DNA of 64,000 nucleotides from Longispora albida DSM 44784 (GTDB lineage: Bacteria > Actinomycetota > Actinomycetes > Mycobacteriales > Micromonosporaceae): positions 633,333 through 697,332 of the forward strand of contig NZ_KB903813.1 in the NCBI RefSeq assembly GCF_000379825.1. Direction: 5' to 3'. The translations under genes and the position numbers were made by a program. This document shows positions 43,143-52,497 of the stretch, one piece after another; the first letter of the stretch is position 1, and every line of letters starts with the position of its first letter. The notes under the pieces were generated by a model. That model searched no databases, was not told the origin of the DNA, and was given only the letters and a program-made list of their open reading frames with translations.

Positions 43143-44335
43143 ACCCGCTCGACGGCACGGCTGGCATCCGCGGCCACCGGCACGTCGACGAGGCGCTGCT
43201 GGACGACGCCGAGGCCCTGGCCGCAGCCGACCACAGCGGCATCCTGCGCGCGGTCGCCGGCGCCGGAGCCCAGCTCCGTGAGGTGTCGGCCCTCGCCAAC
43301 GACGTCGACCTGAGCGGGCTCGCCGAGGAAGGCCGCCCGCGTACCGTCGTGGTGGCCGGAGTCGGCACCGCCGCCCGTACCTGCGACGTGCTGTCCACAG
43401 TGGCCGGCCCGCGCTGTCCCGTGCCGATCCTCTCCCACGGTGGCGCGCCCGGCTGGATGAACGCCGCCGACGTCGTGATCGCGGTGTCCGCGTCCGGCCG
43501 GAGTCCCGAGGCGCTGGCCGCAGCCGACGCGGCTGCCCGGCGAGGGGCCCGGCTCGTCGCGGTCGGCGCGCCGGACAGCGAGCTCCAGGCTGTCGCGGAG
43601 CGGGCCAGGGCACCGTTCATCCCCGTACCGCGCCGTGGCCCCGCGATGGTCAGCCTGTGGGCGCTGACGGTGCCCGTGCTGCTGGCCGGCCGGGCGCTGG
43701 GCCTGGTCAGGCTGGCGGAGGCCGACTTCGCCGAGACGGCTGCCCGGCTCGACATGGAGGCCGAGCGCAACCGGCCGAGCGCCGAGTCGTTCACCAATCC
43801 GGCCAAGTCGCTCGCGCTGGACCTGGCCAACTCGGTGCCGATCATCTGGGGCTCCTCCGCCCTGGCCACGGCCGGCGCGCGCCGGTTCGCCGACGTGCTG
43901 GCCGCCAACGCCAGGTACCCGGCGGTGGCCGACTCGCTGCTGGAGGCCAACCGCGGCCGGGTGGGCCTGCTGGACGGCGTGTTCGGTAACCTGGCCGAGT
44001 CGGAAAGGGACATTTTCGCCGACCCGGTCCCGGAGGACACCGACCCGACCCGGCTGCGGATCGTCCTGCTCCGCGACGGCGGGCTCGACACCGAGGACGG
44101 CGCCTCCGAGACCCCGGTCATCGACGAGCGCCGGGCCGACGCGGTGGTGGCACTGGCCGAACGGCGTGGCGTGCGGTGTACGGTGCTGACCGCCGAGGGA
44201 GGCTCTCCGCTGGAGCGGCTGGCCTCACTGGTCGCGGTGCCGGACTTCGCCTCGATCTACCTCGGTCTCGCACATGGACTCGACCCGCTGGCCGTTCCGG
44301 CGGTCTCGGAGATGAAGGAGCTCTCGGCTACATGA
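43139..44335 (+). CDS. SIS-domain phosphosugar isomerase-like protein
   Basis: 398 residues. Two SIS halves: the first has VVVAGVGTAARTCDVL and VIAVSASGRSPEAL (the phosphosugar Ser/Thr loop); the second has VPIIWGSSALATAGARRFADVL. This fits the bifunctional phosphoglucose/phosphomannose isomerase-like family that accompanies manB and manA in actinobacteria. Substrate assignment is by context. GTG 43139 overlaps the Trm112 stop. Confidence 0.85.
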   Translation: MNPLDGTAGIRGHRHVDEALLDDAEALAAADHSGILRAVAGAGAQLREVSALANDVDLSGLAEEGRPRTVVVAGVGTAARTCDVLSTVAGPRCPVPILSHGGAPGWMNAADVVIAVSASGRSPEALAAADAAARRGARLVAVGAPDSELQAVAERARAPFIPVPRRGPAMVSLWALTVPVLLAGRALGLVRLAEADFAETAARLDMEAERNRPSAESFTNPAKSLALDLANSVPIIWGSSALATAGARRFADVLAANARYPAVADSLLEANRGRVGLLDGVFGNLAESERDIFADPVPEDTDPTRLRIVLLRDGGLDTEDGASETPVIDERRADAVVALAERRGVRCTVLTAEGGSPLERLASLVAVPDFASIYLGLAHGLDPLAVPAVSEMKELSAT

Positions 44336-44369
44336 CCCTCTCGCTGGCCGTACCGGTTGGGAGCAAGGC

Positions 44370-45299
44370 GTGAGCGCGGAAGGCGGCACCAAGGCCGTCG
44401 TCGCCGCGCTCGCGGCCAACCTGGGCATCGCCGTCACCAAGTTCATCGCCTGGGGGCTGACCAGCTCCTCGTCGATGCTCGCCGAGGCGATCCACTCGGT
44501 CGCTGACTCCGGCAACCAGGTACTGCTGCTGTTCGGAGGCAAGCGGTCGCAGCGCGCGGCCACCCCTCAGCACCCCTTCGGCTACGGCCGGGAGCGCTAC
44601 ATCTACGCGTTCATCGTGTCGATCGTCCTCTTCAGCGTCGGCGGCCTGTTCGCGCTGTACGAGGCGTACCACAAGTTCCACGAACGTGACGGGATCCACA
44701 GCTGGCAGTGGGTGCCGGTGACGGTGCTGTCGGTCGCCATCATCCTGGAGAGCCTGTCGTTCCGGACGGCGATCCTGGAGTCGAACAAGATCCGGGGCAA
44801 GGCCTCCTGGAAGGAGTTCGTCCGGCGGGCCCGGGTGCCGGAGCTGCCGGTCATCCTGCTGGAGGACTTCGCGGCCCTGGTCGGCCTGGTCCTGGCGCTG
44901 TTCGGCGTGAGCATGACCCTGATCACCGGCGACGGGATCTGGGACGCGATCGGCACCGGGGCGATCGGCCTGCTGCTCGTGGCGGTGGCCGTGGTCCTGG
45001 CCGTGGAGACCAAGAGCCTCCTGATCGGCGAGTCGGCGACCGACGAGCACCAGAAGGCGATCGAACAGGCGATCACGGCCGGCGACGAGGTCGAGCGGAT
45101 CATCCACATGAAGACCCTGCACGTGGGTCCGGAGGAGCTGCTGGTCGCGGTGAAGGTCGGCATCAGGCGCGCCGACTCGGCCGAGCAGATCGCCGCGGGG
45201 ATCAACGCCGTGGAGGCCAGGATCCGGGCGGCGGTACCCATCGCCCGCGCGATCTACATCGAACCGGACATCTATTCGGCCACCCCCGGGAAGGCATAG
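44370..45299 (+). CDS. Cation diffusion facilitator transporter
   Basis: 309 residues. AEAIHSVADSGNQ in TM2 is the CDF metal site; about six TM helices are followed by a cytoplasmic ferredoxin-like domain. It exports a divalent metal (Zn, Fe, Mn or Co) against protons; ion not predictable. GTG 44370 follows GGGAGC. Located between the SIS gene and manA, likely in the same transcript; zinc supply or removal for metal-dependent ManA is a speculative link. Confidence 0.88.
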   Translation: MSAEGGTKAVVAALAANLGIAVTKFIAWGLTSSSSMLAEAIHSVADSGNQVLLLFGGKRSQRAATPQHPFGYGRERYIYAFIVSIVLFSVGGLFALYEAYHKFHERDGIHSWQWVPVTVLSVAIILESLSFRTAILESNKIRGKASWKEFVRRARVPELPVILLEDFAALVGLVLALFGVSMTLITGDGIWDAIGTGAIGLLLVAVAVVLAVETKSLLIGESATDEHQKAIEQAITAGDEVERIIHMKTLHVGPEELLVAVKVGIRRADSAEQIAAGINAVEARIRAAVPIARAIYIEPDIYSATPGKA

Positions 45300-45305
45300 A
45301 CGCAC

Positions 45306-46400
45306 ATGACCGTGGAACGGCTCACCGGGGTGATCCGCCCCTACGCATGGGGTTCGCGTACGGCGCTGGCCAGGCTCCAGCGCCGCTCCTCGCCCAGCCC
45401 GGCCGCCGAGGCCGAGCTGTGGCTGGGCGCACATCCCGCTGATCCGTCCACAGTGGAAGCCGGCCCGCTCGACCAGGTGATCGCCGCCGACCCGGCAGTG
45501 ATCCTTGGCGAGCGGGTGGCCGCCGAGTTCGGCTCGCGGCTGCCGTTCCTGCTCAAGGTCCTCGCGGCCGAGGAGCCGCTGTCCCTCCAGGCGCACCCGG
45601 ACGCGGCCCGCGCCGCGGCCCAGTTCGCCGCGGGCAACGTGAACTACGTCGACGACCAGCACAAGCCGGAGCTGCTCGTCGCGCTCGACGAGTTCGAGAC
45701 GCTGTGCGGCTTCCGCGACCCCCGGGTGACGGCGGAGCTGCTGGCCGGCGTCCCCGTACTCGCGCCGGTCGTCACGGCGCTGCGCGCGGGTGACCTGCGC
45801 GGCGCGCTCACCCTGATCTTCGGCTTCCCGGCCGGGACGGTGGACGAGGTGCTGCGTGGCGGGCTGGCCGAGCCGCAGCAGAGCCTGGCCGCCGACCTGG
45901 CCAAGCGGTACCCGGGTGACCGGGGCATGCTGGTCGCCCTCCTGCTCAACCACGTGACCCTGGCCAGGGGCGAGGCGATCTTCATGCCCGCCGGCAACCT
46001 GCACTGCTACCTGCGCGGCGTCGGCGTCGAGATCCTGGCCGCCAGCGACAACACCCTGCGCGGCGGGCTGACCCCGAAGCGGGTGGACGTCCCGGAACTG
46101 CTCGAGGTGCTCAACTACGAGCCGCTGCTCGACCCGATGGTCCGGCCGGTGACGCTCGCGCCGGGCGTGCGGGCCTGGGAGCTGCCGGTGCGGGAGTTCG
46201 CCCTGAGCCACGCCCAGGTCGACGGCACGGACGTCCAGCTGCCCGGCTCCGGGCCGCGCATCCTGCTGTGCGTGGCGGGCGAGGTGACGGCGGGCGGCCT
46301 GCTCCTGCGTTCCGGTGAGGCGGCCTTCGCCCCGGCCGGCACGGGTCCTGTCACGGTCACCGGTCAGGGCGAGCTCTTCCAGGGCGCGGTCGCCCCGTAA
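45306..46400 (+). CDS. manA: Mannose-6-phosphate isomerase, class I
   Basis: 364 residues. The cupin zinc site shows in LSLQAHPD and PAGNLHCYLRGVGVEI; KPELLVALDEFETLCGFR is characteristic. It converts fructose-6-P to mannose-6-P, the entry step to GDP-mannose. Starts six bases after the CDF stop, so co-transcribed. No obvious terminator directly follows; the next 524 bases hold an RNA-like unit and repeat copy D. Confidence 0.93.
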   Translation: MTVERLTGVIRPYAWGSRTALARLQRRSSPSPAAEAELWLGAHPADPSTVEAGPLDQVIAADPAVILGERVAAEFGSRLPFLLKVLAAEEPLSLQAHPDAARAAAQFAAGNVNYVDDQHKPELLVALDEFETLCGFRDPRVTAELLAGVPVLAPVVTALRAGDLRGALTLIFGFPAGTVDEVLRGGLAEPQQSLAADLAKRYPGDRGMLVALLLNHVTLARGEAIFMPAGNLHCYLRGVGVEILAASDNTLRGGLTPKRVDVPELLEVLNYEPLLDPMVRPVTLAPGVRAWELPVREFALSHAQVDGTDVQLPGSGPRILLCVAGEVTAGGLLLRSGEAAFAPAGTGPVTVTGQGELFQGAVAP

Positions 46401-46511
46401 CCAGCGCTCGCAGCGCTTTCCCGGGTCGCTAACGACCTGATCATCATCATGAAACGGACTTTTTCAGGACAGTGCTTGACGCCGCTCCGTGCTGGGTGTG
46501 ATTATTCAAGT

Positions 46512-46611
46512 ACGCACCGTCACGACTGAGGGGTTCGGGACGTGCGGGGAAATCAAACCGGGGGGAAGTGCGGAGCGGCTGGTACGCCAGCCGCTCCGCA
46601 CATTCCTTTGG
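46512..46611 (+). ncRNA. Candidate small RNA with own promoter and terminator
   Basis: TTGACG (46476) and GATTAT (46500) with 18-bp spacing predict a start near 46512. About 55 bases further a perfect 15-bp stem (GTGCGGAGCGGCTGG, TACG loop, right arm ending at 46601) is followed by ATTCCTTTGG. No start codon with a good ribosome site opens a frame in between. Length would be about 95-100 nt. Could instead be a late manA terminator plus promoter for the repeat. Confidence 0.4.
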
Positions 46612-46612
46612 T

Positions 46613-46785
46613 GTGCCGACCCGCTGAGAGCGACGATGCGCGCGTTGCCCAGAACCCGGCATACAACACCGGTATGCCGGAACCTGGGCGCCTTCGCATC
46701 CTCGCTCTCAGCGGGCCACCTCGCGTTAGATCAAGAGCCAGATCAAGAGCCAGATCAAGAGCCAGGGCAAGATCAAGAGCTGGAT
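46613..46785 (+). repeat. AACACCG-loop structured repeat, copy D
   Basis: Starts GTGCCGACCCGCTGAGA. A 21-base outer stem with a single mismatch (46620-46640 with 46695-46715) encloses an inner stem GCCCAG..GGCATAC-AACACCG-GTATGCC..CTGGGC. Then GGGCCACCTCGCGTTAGATCAAG, and a tail of about four near-tandem AGATCAAGAGCC units. Confidence 0.8.
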
Positions 46786-46924
46786 TTTGTACCTGTGCCG
46801 GAGTGCGACACGCCCAGCGGGCGGGAGTGGTTCGCCGGCGCGTCGGGGTTGTGGCCGGGGATGTGGTCCGAAAGGGCACGCGGGGCTTGCGGCATCGCAG
46901 CGCTCAGCGAGCTACGGTTCACCC

Positions 46925-47461
46925 GTGCGTGATGGCTTCTGGATCGAGCCCGGCGTGCCGCTGCCCGATCTCCGGCAGGGTACGGCGCGGCCGTTGCTGG
47001 TCGGAGTGGTGGCAGTCTCGGCTGGCCGGGCTTTCTTGCAGCGCAGGCTTGCCGATCATCCGGCGTTCCCTGGCGCGCTCGACGTGATCACTGGTTTCCC
47101 GCATCCGGGCGAGTCGATGGTCGGGGCCATCGCCCGGCTGGTCGCGGAGGAGACCGGCTGGCAGATCCGCCGGGTGGTGTCCTGCGCCGGTTTCACCACG
47201 TGGAAGACCCCGGCTGGTGAGCTGGTGGAGACGGAGTACGCGGTGGAGGTGGCCGGTTCGCTCAAGCAGCCCCGGTCGGACTGGCCCGTGCGGGACTACT
47301 TCACCTGGGCCGGCGACGGTGAGCTGGACGTCTTCGCGGACCTCGGCGAACGCGGGGCATACCTCCGGAATGTGGCGGACCGGGCTTTGCGGGACGTAGC
47401 CAACGCCCCGGACCGTCCGATCCCCTTCCCGGGCGAACCGCTCAACCACAGCTACCGGTAG
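46925..47461 (+). CDS. NUDIX-domain protein with altered catalytic box
   Basis: 178 residues from GTG 46925; TACGGT ends six bases upstream, implying leaderless translation. A NUDIX fold is indicated by [27 protein letters not shown], aligning with the Nudix box except that RE is RL; the two Glu of EE remain. Activity may be reduced or altered. Its stop TAG (47459) overlaps the TAGGCT -10 of ahcY. Confidence 0.7.
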   Translation: MRDGFWIEPGVPLPDLRQGTARPLLVGVVAVSAGRAFLQRRLADHPAFPGALDVITGFPHPGESMVGAIARLVAEETGWQIRRVVSCAGFTTWKTPAGELVETEYAVEVAGSLKQPRSDWPVRDYFTWAGDGELDVFADLGERGAYLRNVADRALRDVANAPDRPIPFPGEPLNHSYR

Positions 47462-47501
47462 GCTGGGTCTCCTGCGTAGCCGCGCGAACGAGGAGAATCC
47501 G

Positions 47502-48947
<1,446 letters not shown>

Positions 48948-48961
48948 GCGTTCTGTGAAGG

Positions 48962-48996
48962 CGGGCCATCCTCTGACGTGGAGGGTGGCCCGTTTT
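48962..48996 (+). terminator. Terminator after ahcY
   Basis: Stem CGGGCCATCCTC/GAGGGTGGCCCG with a TGACGTG loop followed by TTTT. Confidence 0.88.
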
Positions 48997-49055
48997 CATC
49001 TGCCTTTCGCGGGAAACGCCTGATAGGAGCCGATGGGAGTCATAGCCTGACGGCT

Positions 49056-50426
49056 ATGCGTAGAACCCTCCTCGGTACCGTCGCGGTGGTGGCACTGGCC
49101 GCCGCCGGCCTGGCGGTCGCGGAGCTGCCCGCAGCGGCCGCGACGGCCACGTTCACCTCTTCCGCCGACACGTACGTGTCCAACGACGCCCCGGCCGCCA
49201 ACTACGGCACGGCCGGGCAGCTGAGCGTGGACAACTCGCCGGTCCGGCGGGTGTTCGTCAAGTTCTCGGTGTCCGGCCTGACCCAGCCGGTGACCGGGGC
49301 CAGGCTCCGCATCCACGTGGACGACATCAGCAACGGTGGCTCCGGCACCGGCGGCACCTTCAAGGCCATGACGAACACGTCCTGGTCGGAGAGTGGCGTG
49401 ACGTGGAACGCCCAGCCGGCGATCGACGGGGCCACGGTCGGCTCGCTCGGCTCGGTGTCGCGCAACACCTGGTACGAGATCAACGTCGGCTCGGTCGTGC
49501 GGGGCAACGGCACGTTCAGCTTCGGCGCGACGTCCGCGAGCACCGACGGCGCTTACTACGACTCGCGGGAGACCGGCGCGACCGCCCCGCAGCTCGTGAT
49601 CACGACCGGCACGGCACCGGCGCCCGGTGACCCGGTGCTGGTCGGCGCCGGTGACATCGCCACGTGCGGCGGGGCCGGTGACGAGGCGACCGCCGACCTG
49701 CTCGACGGCATCCCGGGCACCGTGTTCACGGCTGGCGACAACGTGTACACCAACGGCACGAGCACGGAGTTCAGCAACTGCTACGGCCCGAGCTGGGGCC
49801 GGCACAAGGCCAGGACCCGCCCCGCGCCGGGCAACCACGACTACAACACGAGTGGCGCGACCGGGTACTACGGCTACTTCGGAGCGAGCGCCGGCGACCC
49901 GTCGAAGGGTTACTACTCCTACAACCTCGGCAACTGGCACATCGTCGTCATCAACTCGAACTGCTCGGCGATCGGCGGCTGCCAGGCCGGCTCGGCTCAG
50001 GAGCGATGGCTGCGCGCCGACCTGGCCGCGAGCACCAGGCCGTGTACCGCGGCGATCTGGCATCAGCCACTGTGGACGTCCGGCGCGAGCCACGGCCCGA
50101 AAACCGCGATGCGCCCGATCACGCAGGCGCTGTACGACCACAACGCCGACGTGATCCTGACCGGGCACAACCACCAGTACGAGCGCTTCGCCCCGCAGAA
50201 CCCGGGCGGCCAGCTCGACACGGCCCGGGGCATCCGGAGCTTCGTGGTCGGCACGGGCGGCGCGAGTCACTACGGCTTCGGCACGATCCAGCCCAACAGC
50301 GAGGTGCGCAACTCGACCACCTATGGGGTACTCAAGCTGACGCTGCACTCGAACAGCTTCGATTGGGAGTTCGTCCCGGAAGCTGGCCGGACGTTCAGTG
50401 ATTCCGGCAACACCGCTTGCCATTAA
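49056..50426 (+). CDS. Secreted metallophosphoesterase with DNRLRE domain
   Basis: 456 residues. Signal peptide (MRRTLLGTVAVVALAAAGLAV..., cleaved near AAAA); a DNRLRE/CBM-like beta domain (about 30-185, FTSSADTYVSNDAPAANYGT); then a calcineurin-like phosphoesterase with GDIATCG, GDNVY, GNHDY, WHQPL and GHNHQYER metal-binding motifs. Acts outside the cell on phosphate esters. TAGCCT (49043-49048) lies seven bases before ATG 49056, indicating a leaderless transcript. Own terminator downstream. Confidence 0.9.
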   Translation: MRRTLLGTVAVVALAAAGLAVAELPAAAATATFTSSADTYVSNDAPAANYGTAGQLSVDNSPVRRVFVKFSVSGLTQPVTGARLRIHVDDISNGGSGTGGTFKAMTNTSWSESGVTWNAQPAIDGATVGSLGSVSRNTWYEINVGSVVRGNGTFSFGATSASTDGAYYDSRETGATAPQLVITTGTAPAPGDPVLVGAGDIATCGGAGDEATADLLDGIPGTVFTAGDNVYTNGTSTEFSNCYGPSWGRHKARTRPAPGNHDYNTSGATGYYGYFGASAGDPSKGYYSYNLGNWHIVVINSNCSAIGGCQAGSAQERWLRADLAASTRPCTAAIWHQPLWTSGASHGPKTAMRPITQALYDHNADVILTGHNHQYERFAPQNPGGQLDTARGIRSFVVGTGGASHYGFGTIQPNSEVRNSTTYGVLKLTLHSNSFDWEFVPEAGRTFSDSGNTACH

Positions 50427-50434
50427 GGCTGCGT

Positions 50435-50470
50435 AAGGGGGTCGCGCCATAAGGGTGCGACCCCCTTTTC
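50435..50470 (+). terminator. Terminator after phosphoesterase
   Basis: Stem AAGGGGGTCGC/GCGACCCCCTT with an 11-base loop, then TT and C. Classic Rho-independent form. Confidence 0.88.
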
Positions 50471-50488
50471 CTGTCCCGGAGCCGGGGG

Positions 50489-50524
50489 CTAAGGTGTGGC
50501 TGCCCTTAGTAAGGCGTGCCTAGC
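50489..50524 (+). promoter_or_regulatory. Possible metalloregulator site before efeU
   Basis: CTAAGG (50489) and CCTTAG (50504) form an inverted repeat, followed by TTAGTAAGGCGTGCCTAGC, whose AGGC/GCCT core recalls DtxR/IdeR boxes but is one base short of the 19-bp consensus. Position directly upstream of the iron-uptake operon makes iron control plausible. Confidence 0.35.
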
Positions 50525-50539
50525 CATATGGAGATGCTG

Positions 50540-51370
50540 GTGAATGCGATCCTGCCGAGTTACCTGATCGGCCTCCGGGAGGGGCTCGAAGGTGTGCTCG
50601 TGGTGAGCATTCTGGTCGCGTACCTGGTGAAGGCCGGCCGCCGGGACAAGCTCCCGCTGATCTGGGCCGGGGTCGGCGCCGCCGTCGTGCTGTCGGTCGT
50701 GGCGGGCGCCTCGCTGGAGTACGCGAAGATCGCCCTTGGCTCTGACCGGGAGCTCTTCGAGGCGGTGACCTCGGTCGTCGCCGTCGGCTTCGTCACCTGG
50801 ATGATCTTCTGGATGCGGCGCACCGCCCGGAGCATCAAGGGCGAGCTGCACGCCAGGCTGGACGAGGCGCTGAAGCTCGGCACCTTCGCGGTCGTGACGA
50901 TGGCCTTCCTGTCCGTCGCCCGCGAGGGGCTGGAGACCGCGCTGTTCTTCATCGCCGCGGCTCGCGGCGCTGGCGACGAGGCCGGGCCGCTGACGGGCAT
51001 CATCGCCGGCCTGCTGACCTCCGTGGTCCTGGGCTTCCTCCTGTACCGCGCCGCGGTGCGGATCAACCTCGGCAGGTTCTTCCAGTGGACCGGCGTCCTG
51101 CTGGTCTTCGTCGCGGCCGGCATCCTCAAGTACGGCATGCACGACTTCCAGGAGGCCGGAGTCCTCGGCGGCCTGAACGACCACGCCTTCGACCTCAGCG
51201 GCTGGTACGACCCAGCCTCCTGGTATGCGGCCCTGATCGAGGGCCTGTTCAACCTGACCGCGCAGCCGACCGTCGTCGAGATGGCGGCCTGGGCGGCATA
51301 TCTCGTCCCCGTGCTGGCCTACTTCTGCTGGCCCGCGCCGCGCACCACACCCCAAGGAGCCAGCTCGTGA
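50540..51370 (+). CDS. efeU: FTR1-family ferrous iron permease
   Basis: 276 residues from GTG 50540, chosen because GGAG lies six bases upstream and it places YLIGLREGLEGV right at the N-terminus as in the family; ATG 50528 or 50534 are alternatives. Seven TM helices; the two REGLE iron motifs are at residues 13-17 and 128-132. It moves iron across the cytoplasmic membrane, using EfeO and EfeB. Stop overlaps the efeO start. Confidence 0.92.
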   Translation: MNAILPSYLIGLREGLEGVLVVSILVAYLVKAGRRDKLPLIWAGVGAAVVLSVVAGASLEYAKIALGSDRELFEAVTSVVAVGFVTWMIFWMRRTARSIKGELHARLDEALKLGTFAVVTMAFLSVAREGLETALFFIAAARGAGDEAGPLTGIIAGLLTSVVLGFLLYRAAVRINLGRFFQWTGVLLVFVAAGILKYGMHDFQEAGVLGGLNDHAFDLSGWYDPASWYAALIEGLFNLTAQPTVVEMAAWAAYLVPVLAYFCWPAPRTTPQGASS

Positions 51371-52497
51371 AGCGTTTGACCGTCCTGGGCCTGGCGGCCC
51401 TCGTCGCCGCCGGCACCGGAGCCCTGGCGGGCTGCACCTCGGAGGACAAGCCTGCCGCCAAGGGTGATGGCAAGATCGCGATTGCCGCCACCGACACCGA
51501 GTGCAAGGTCGCCAAGCTGGACCTGGCGGCGGGCACGCACACCTTCGCGGTGAAGAACGCCGGCAAGAAGGTCACCGAGTTCTACGTGTTCGCGACCGGT
51601 GACCGGGTGGTGGGCGAGGTCGAGAACATCGCGCCGGGGCTGACCCGTGACCTGATCGTCGAGCTGCCGGCCGGCACGTACGAGACGGCGTGCAAGCCCG
51701 GCATGATCGGCAAGGGCATCCGCAGCAGCCTCAAGGTGAGCGGCGAGTCCAAGCCGCTGACCAACGACGCGAAGCTGGCGGCGGCGACCGAGAGCTACCA
51801 GCGGTACGTGAAGAGCCAGACCGCCGCGCTGATCGACAAGACCACAGAGTTCGTGACGGCGGTCAAGGCCGGCGACGCGGAGAAAGCCAAGGCACTCTTC
51901 CCGGTGGCCCGCACGTACTGGGAGCGGATCGAGCCGGTGGCCGAGATCTTCGGCGACCTCGACCCGGCGATCGACGGCCGCGAGGACTCGCTGGAACCGG
52001 GCCAGGAGTTCACCGGCTTCCACAAGCTGGAGAAGGACCTGTGGGAGACCAAGGACATCTCGAAGTCCGGGCCGACCGCCGACAAGCTCCTCGCCGACGT
52101 GAAGCTGATCGTCGAGAAGGCCAACAGCGAGAAGCTGTCCCCGCTCCAGCTCGCCAACGGCGCCAAGGAACTCCTGGACGAGGTCGCCACCGGCAAGATC
52201 ACGGGTGAGGAGGACCGGTACTCGCACACCGACCTGTGGGACTTCGCCGCCAACCTCGAAGGCTCCAAGGCCGCGATCGCCGCGCTCCGCCCGGTACTCG
52301 ACGAGAAGGACCCGGTCCTGGCCAAGACCCTCGACGAGCAGTTCGCGGCGGCCCAGGCCGAGCTGGACAAGCACCGCAAGGGCGATGGCTGGAAGTTCCA
52401 CAACGAACTGTCCCAGGCCGACCTGAAGGCCCTGTCCGACGCGATCAACGCCCTCGGTGAGCCGGTGAGCAAGGTGGCTGGAGTGGTGGTCAAATGA
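51367..52497 (+). CDS. efeO: Iron-uptake lipoprotein EfeO
   Basis: 376 residues. Lipobox LAGC puts the lipidated Cys at 23. An N-terminal cupredoxin-like domain (about 35-120, IAIAATDTECKVAKLDLAAGTHTF) is followed by the M75 peptidase-like iron-binding domain with GFHKLEKDLWE, the HxxE site. It passes iron from EfeB to EfeU at the membrane outer face. GTG 51367 overlaps the efeU stop as GTGA; AAGGAG is upstream. Confidence 0.94.
   Translation: MKRLTVLGLAALVAAGTGALAGCTSEDKPAAKGDGKIAIAATDTECKVAKLDLAAGTHTFAVKNAGKKVTEFYVFATGDRVVGEVENIAPGLTRDLIVELPAGTYETACKPGMIGKGIRSSLKVSGESKPLTNDAKLAAATESYQRYVKSQTAALIDKTTEFVTAVKAGDAEKAKALFPVARTYWERIEPVAEIFGDLDPAIDGREDSLEPGQEFTGFHKLEKDLWETKDISKSGPTADKLLADVKLIVEKANSEKLSPLQLANGAKELLDEVATGKITGEEDRYSHTDLWDFAANLEGSKAAIAALRPVLDEKDPVLAKTLDEQFAAAQAELDKHRKGDGWKFHNELSQADLKALSDAINALGEPVSKVAGVVVK

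Larger units (their letters stand above)
46401..46924. other. 524-base gene-free region: ncRNA candidate plus repeat D
   Basis: No convincing protein gene. It holds in order a TCATCATCAT stretch, a sigma70-type promoter (46476-46505), a 15-bp perfect hairpin (46568-46601), the structured repeat D (46613-46785) with its tandem tail, and a TACGGT -10 for the NUDIX gene (46913). Confidence 0.6.

Noticed and set aside
46787-46924. Upstream extension of the NUDIX protein reading into repeat D tail
   Set aside because: It would begin in the repeat's simple-sequence tail; GTG 46925 with a TACGGT box six bases upstream is a better start.
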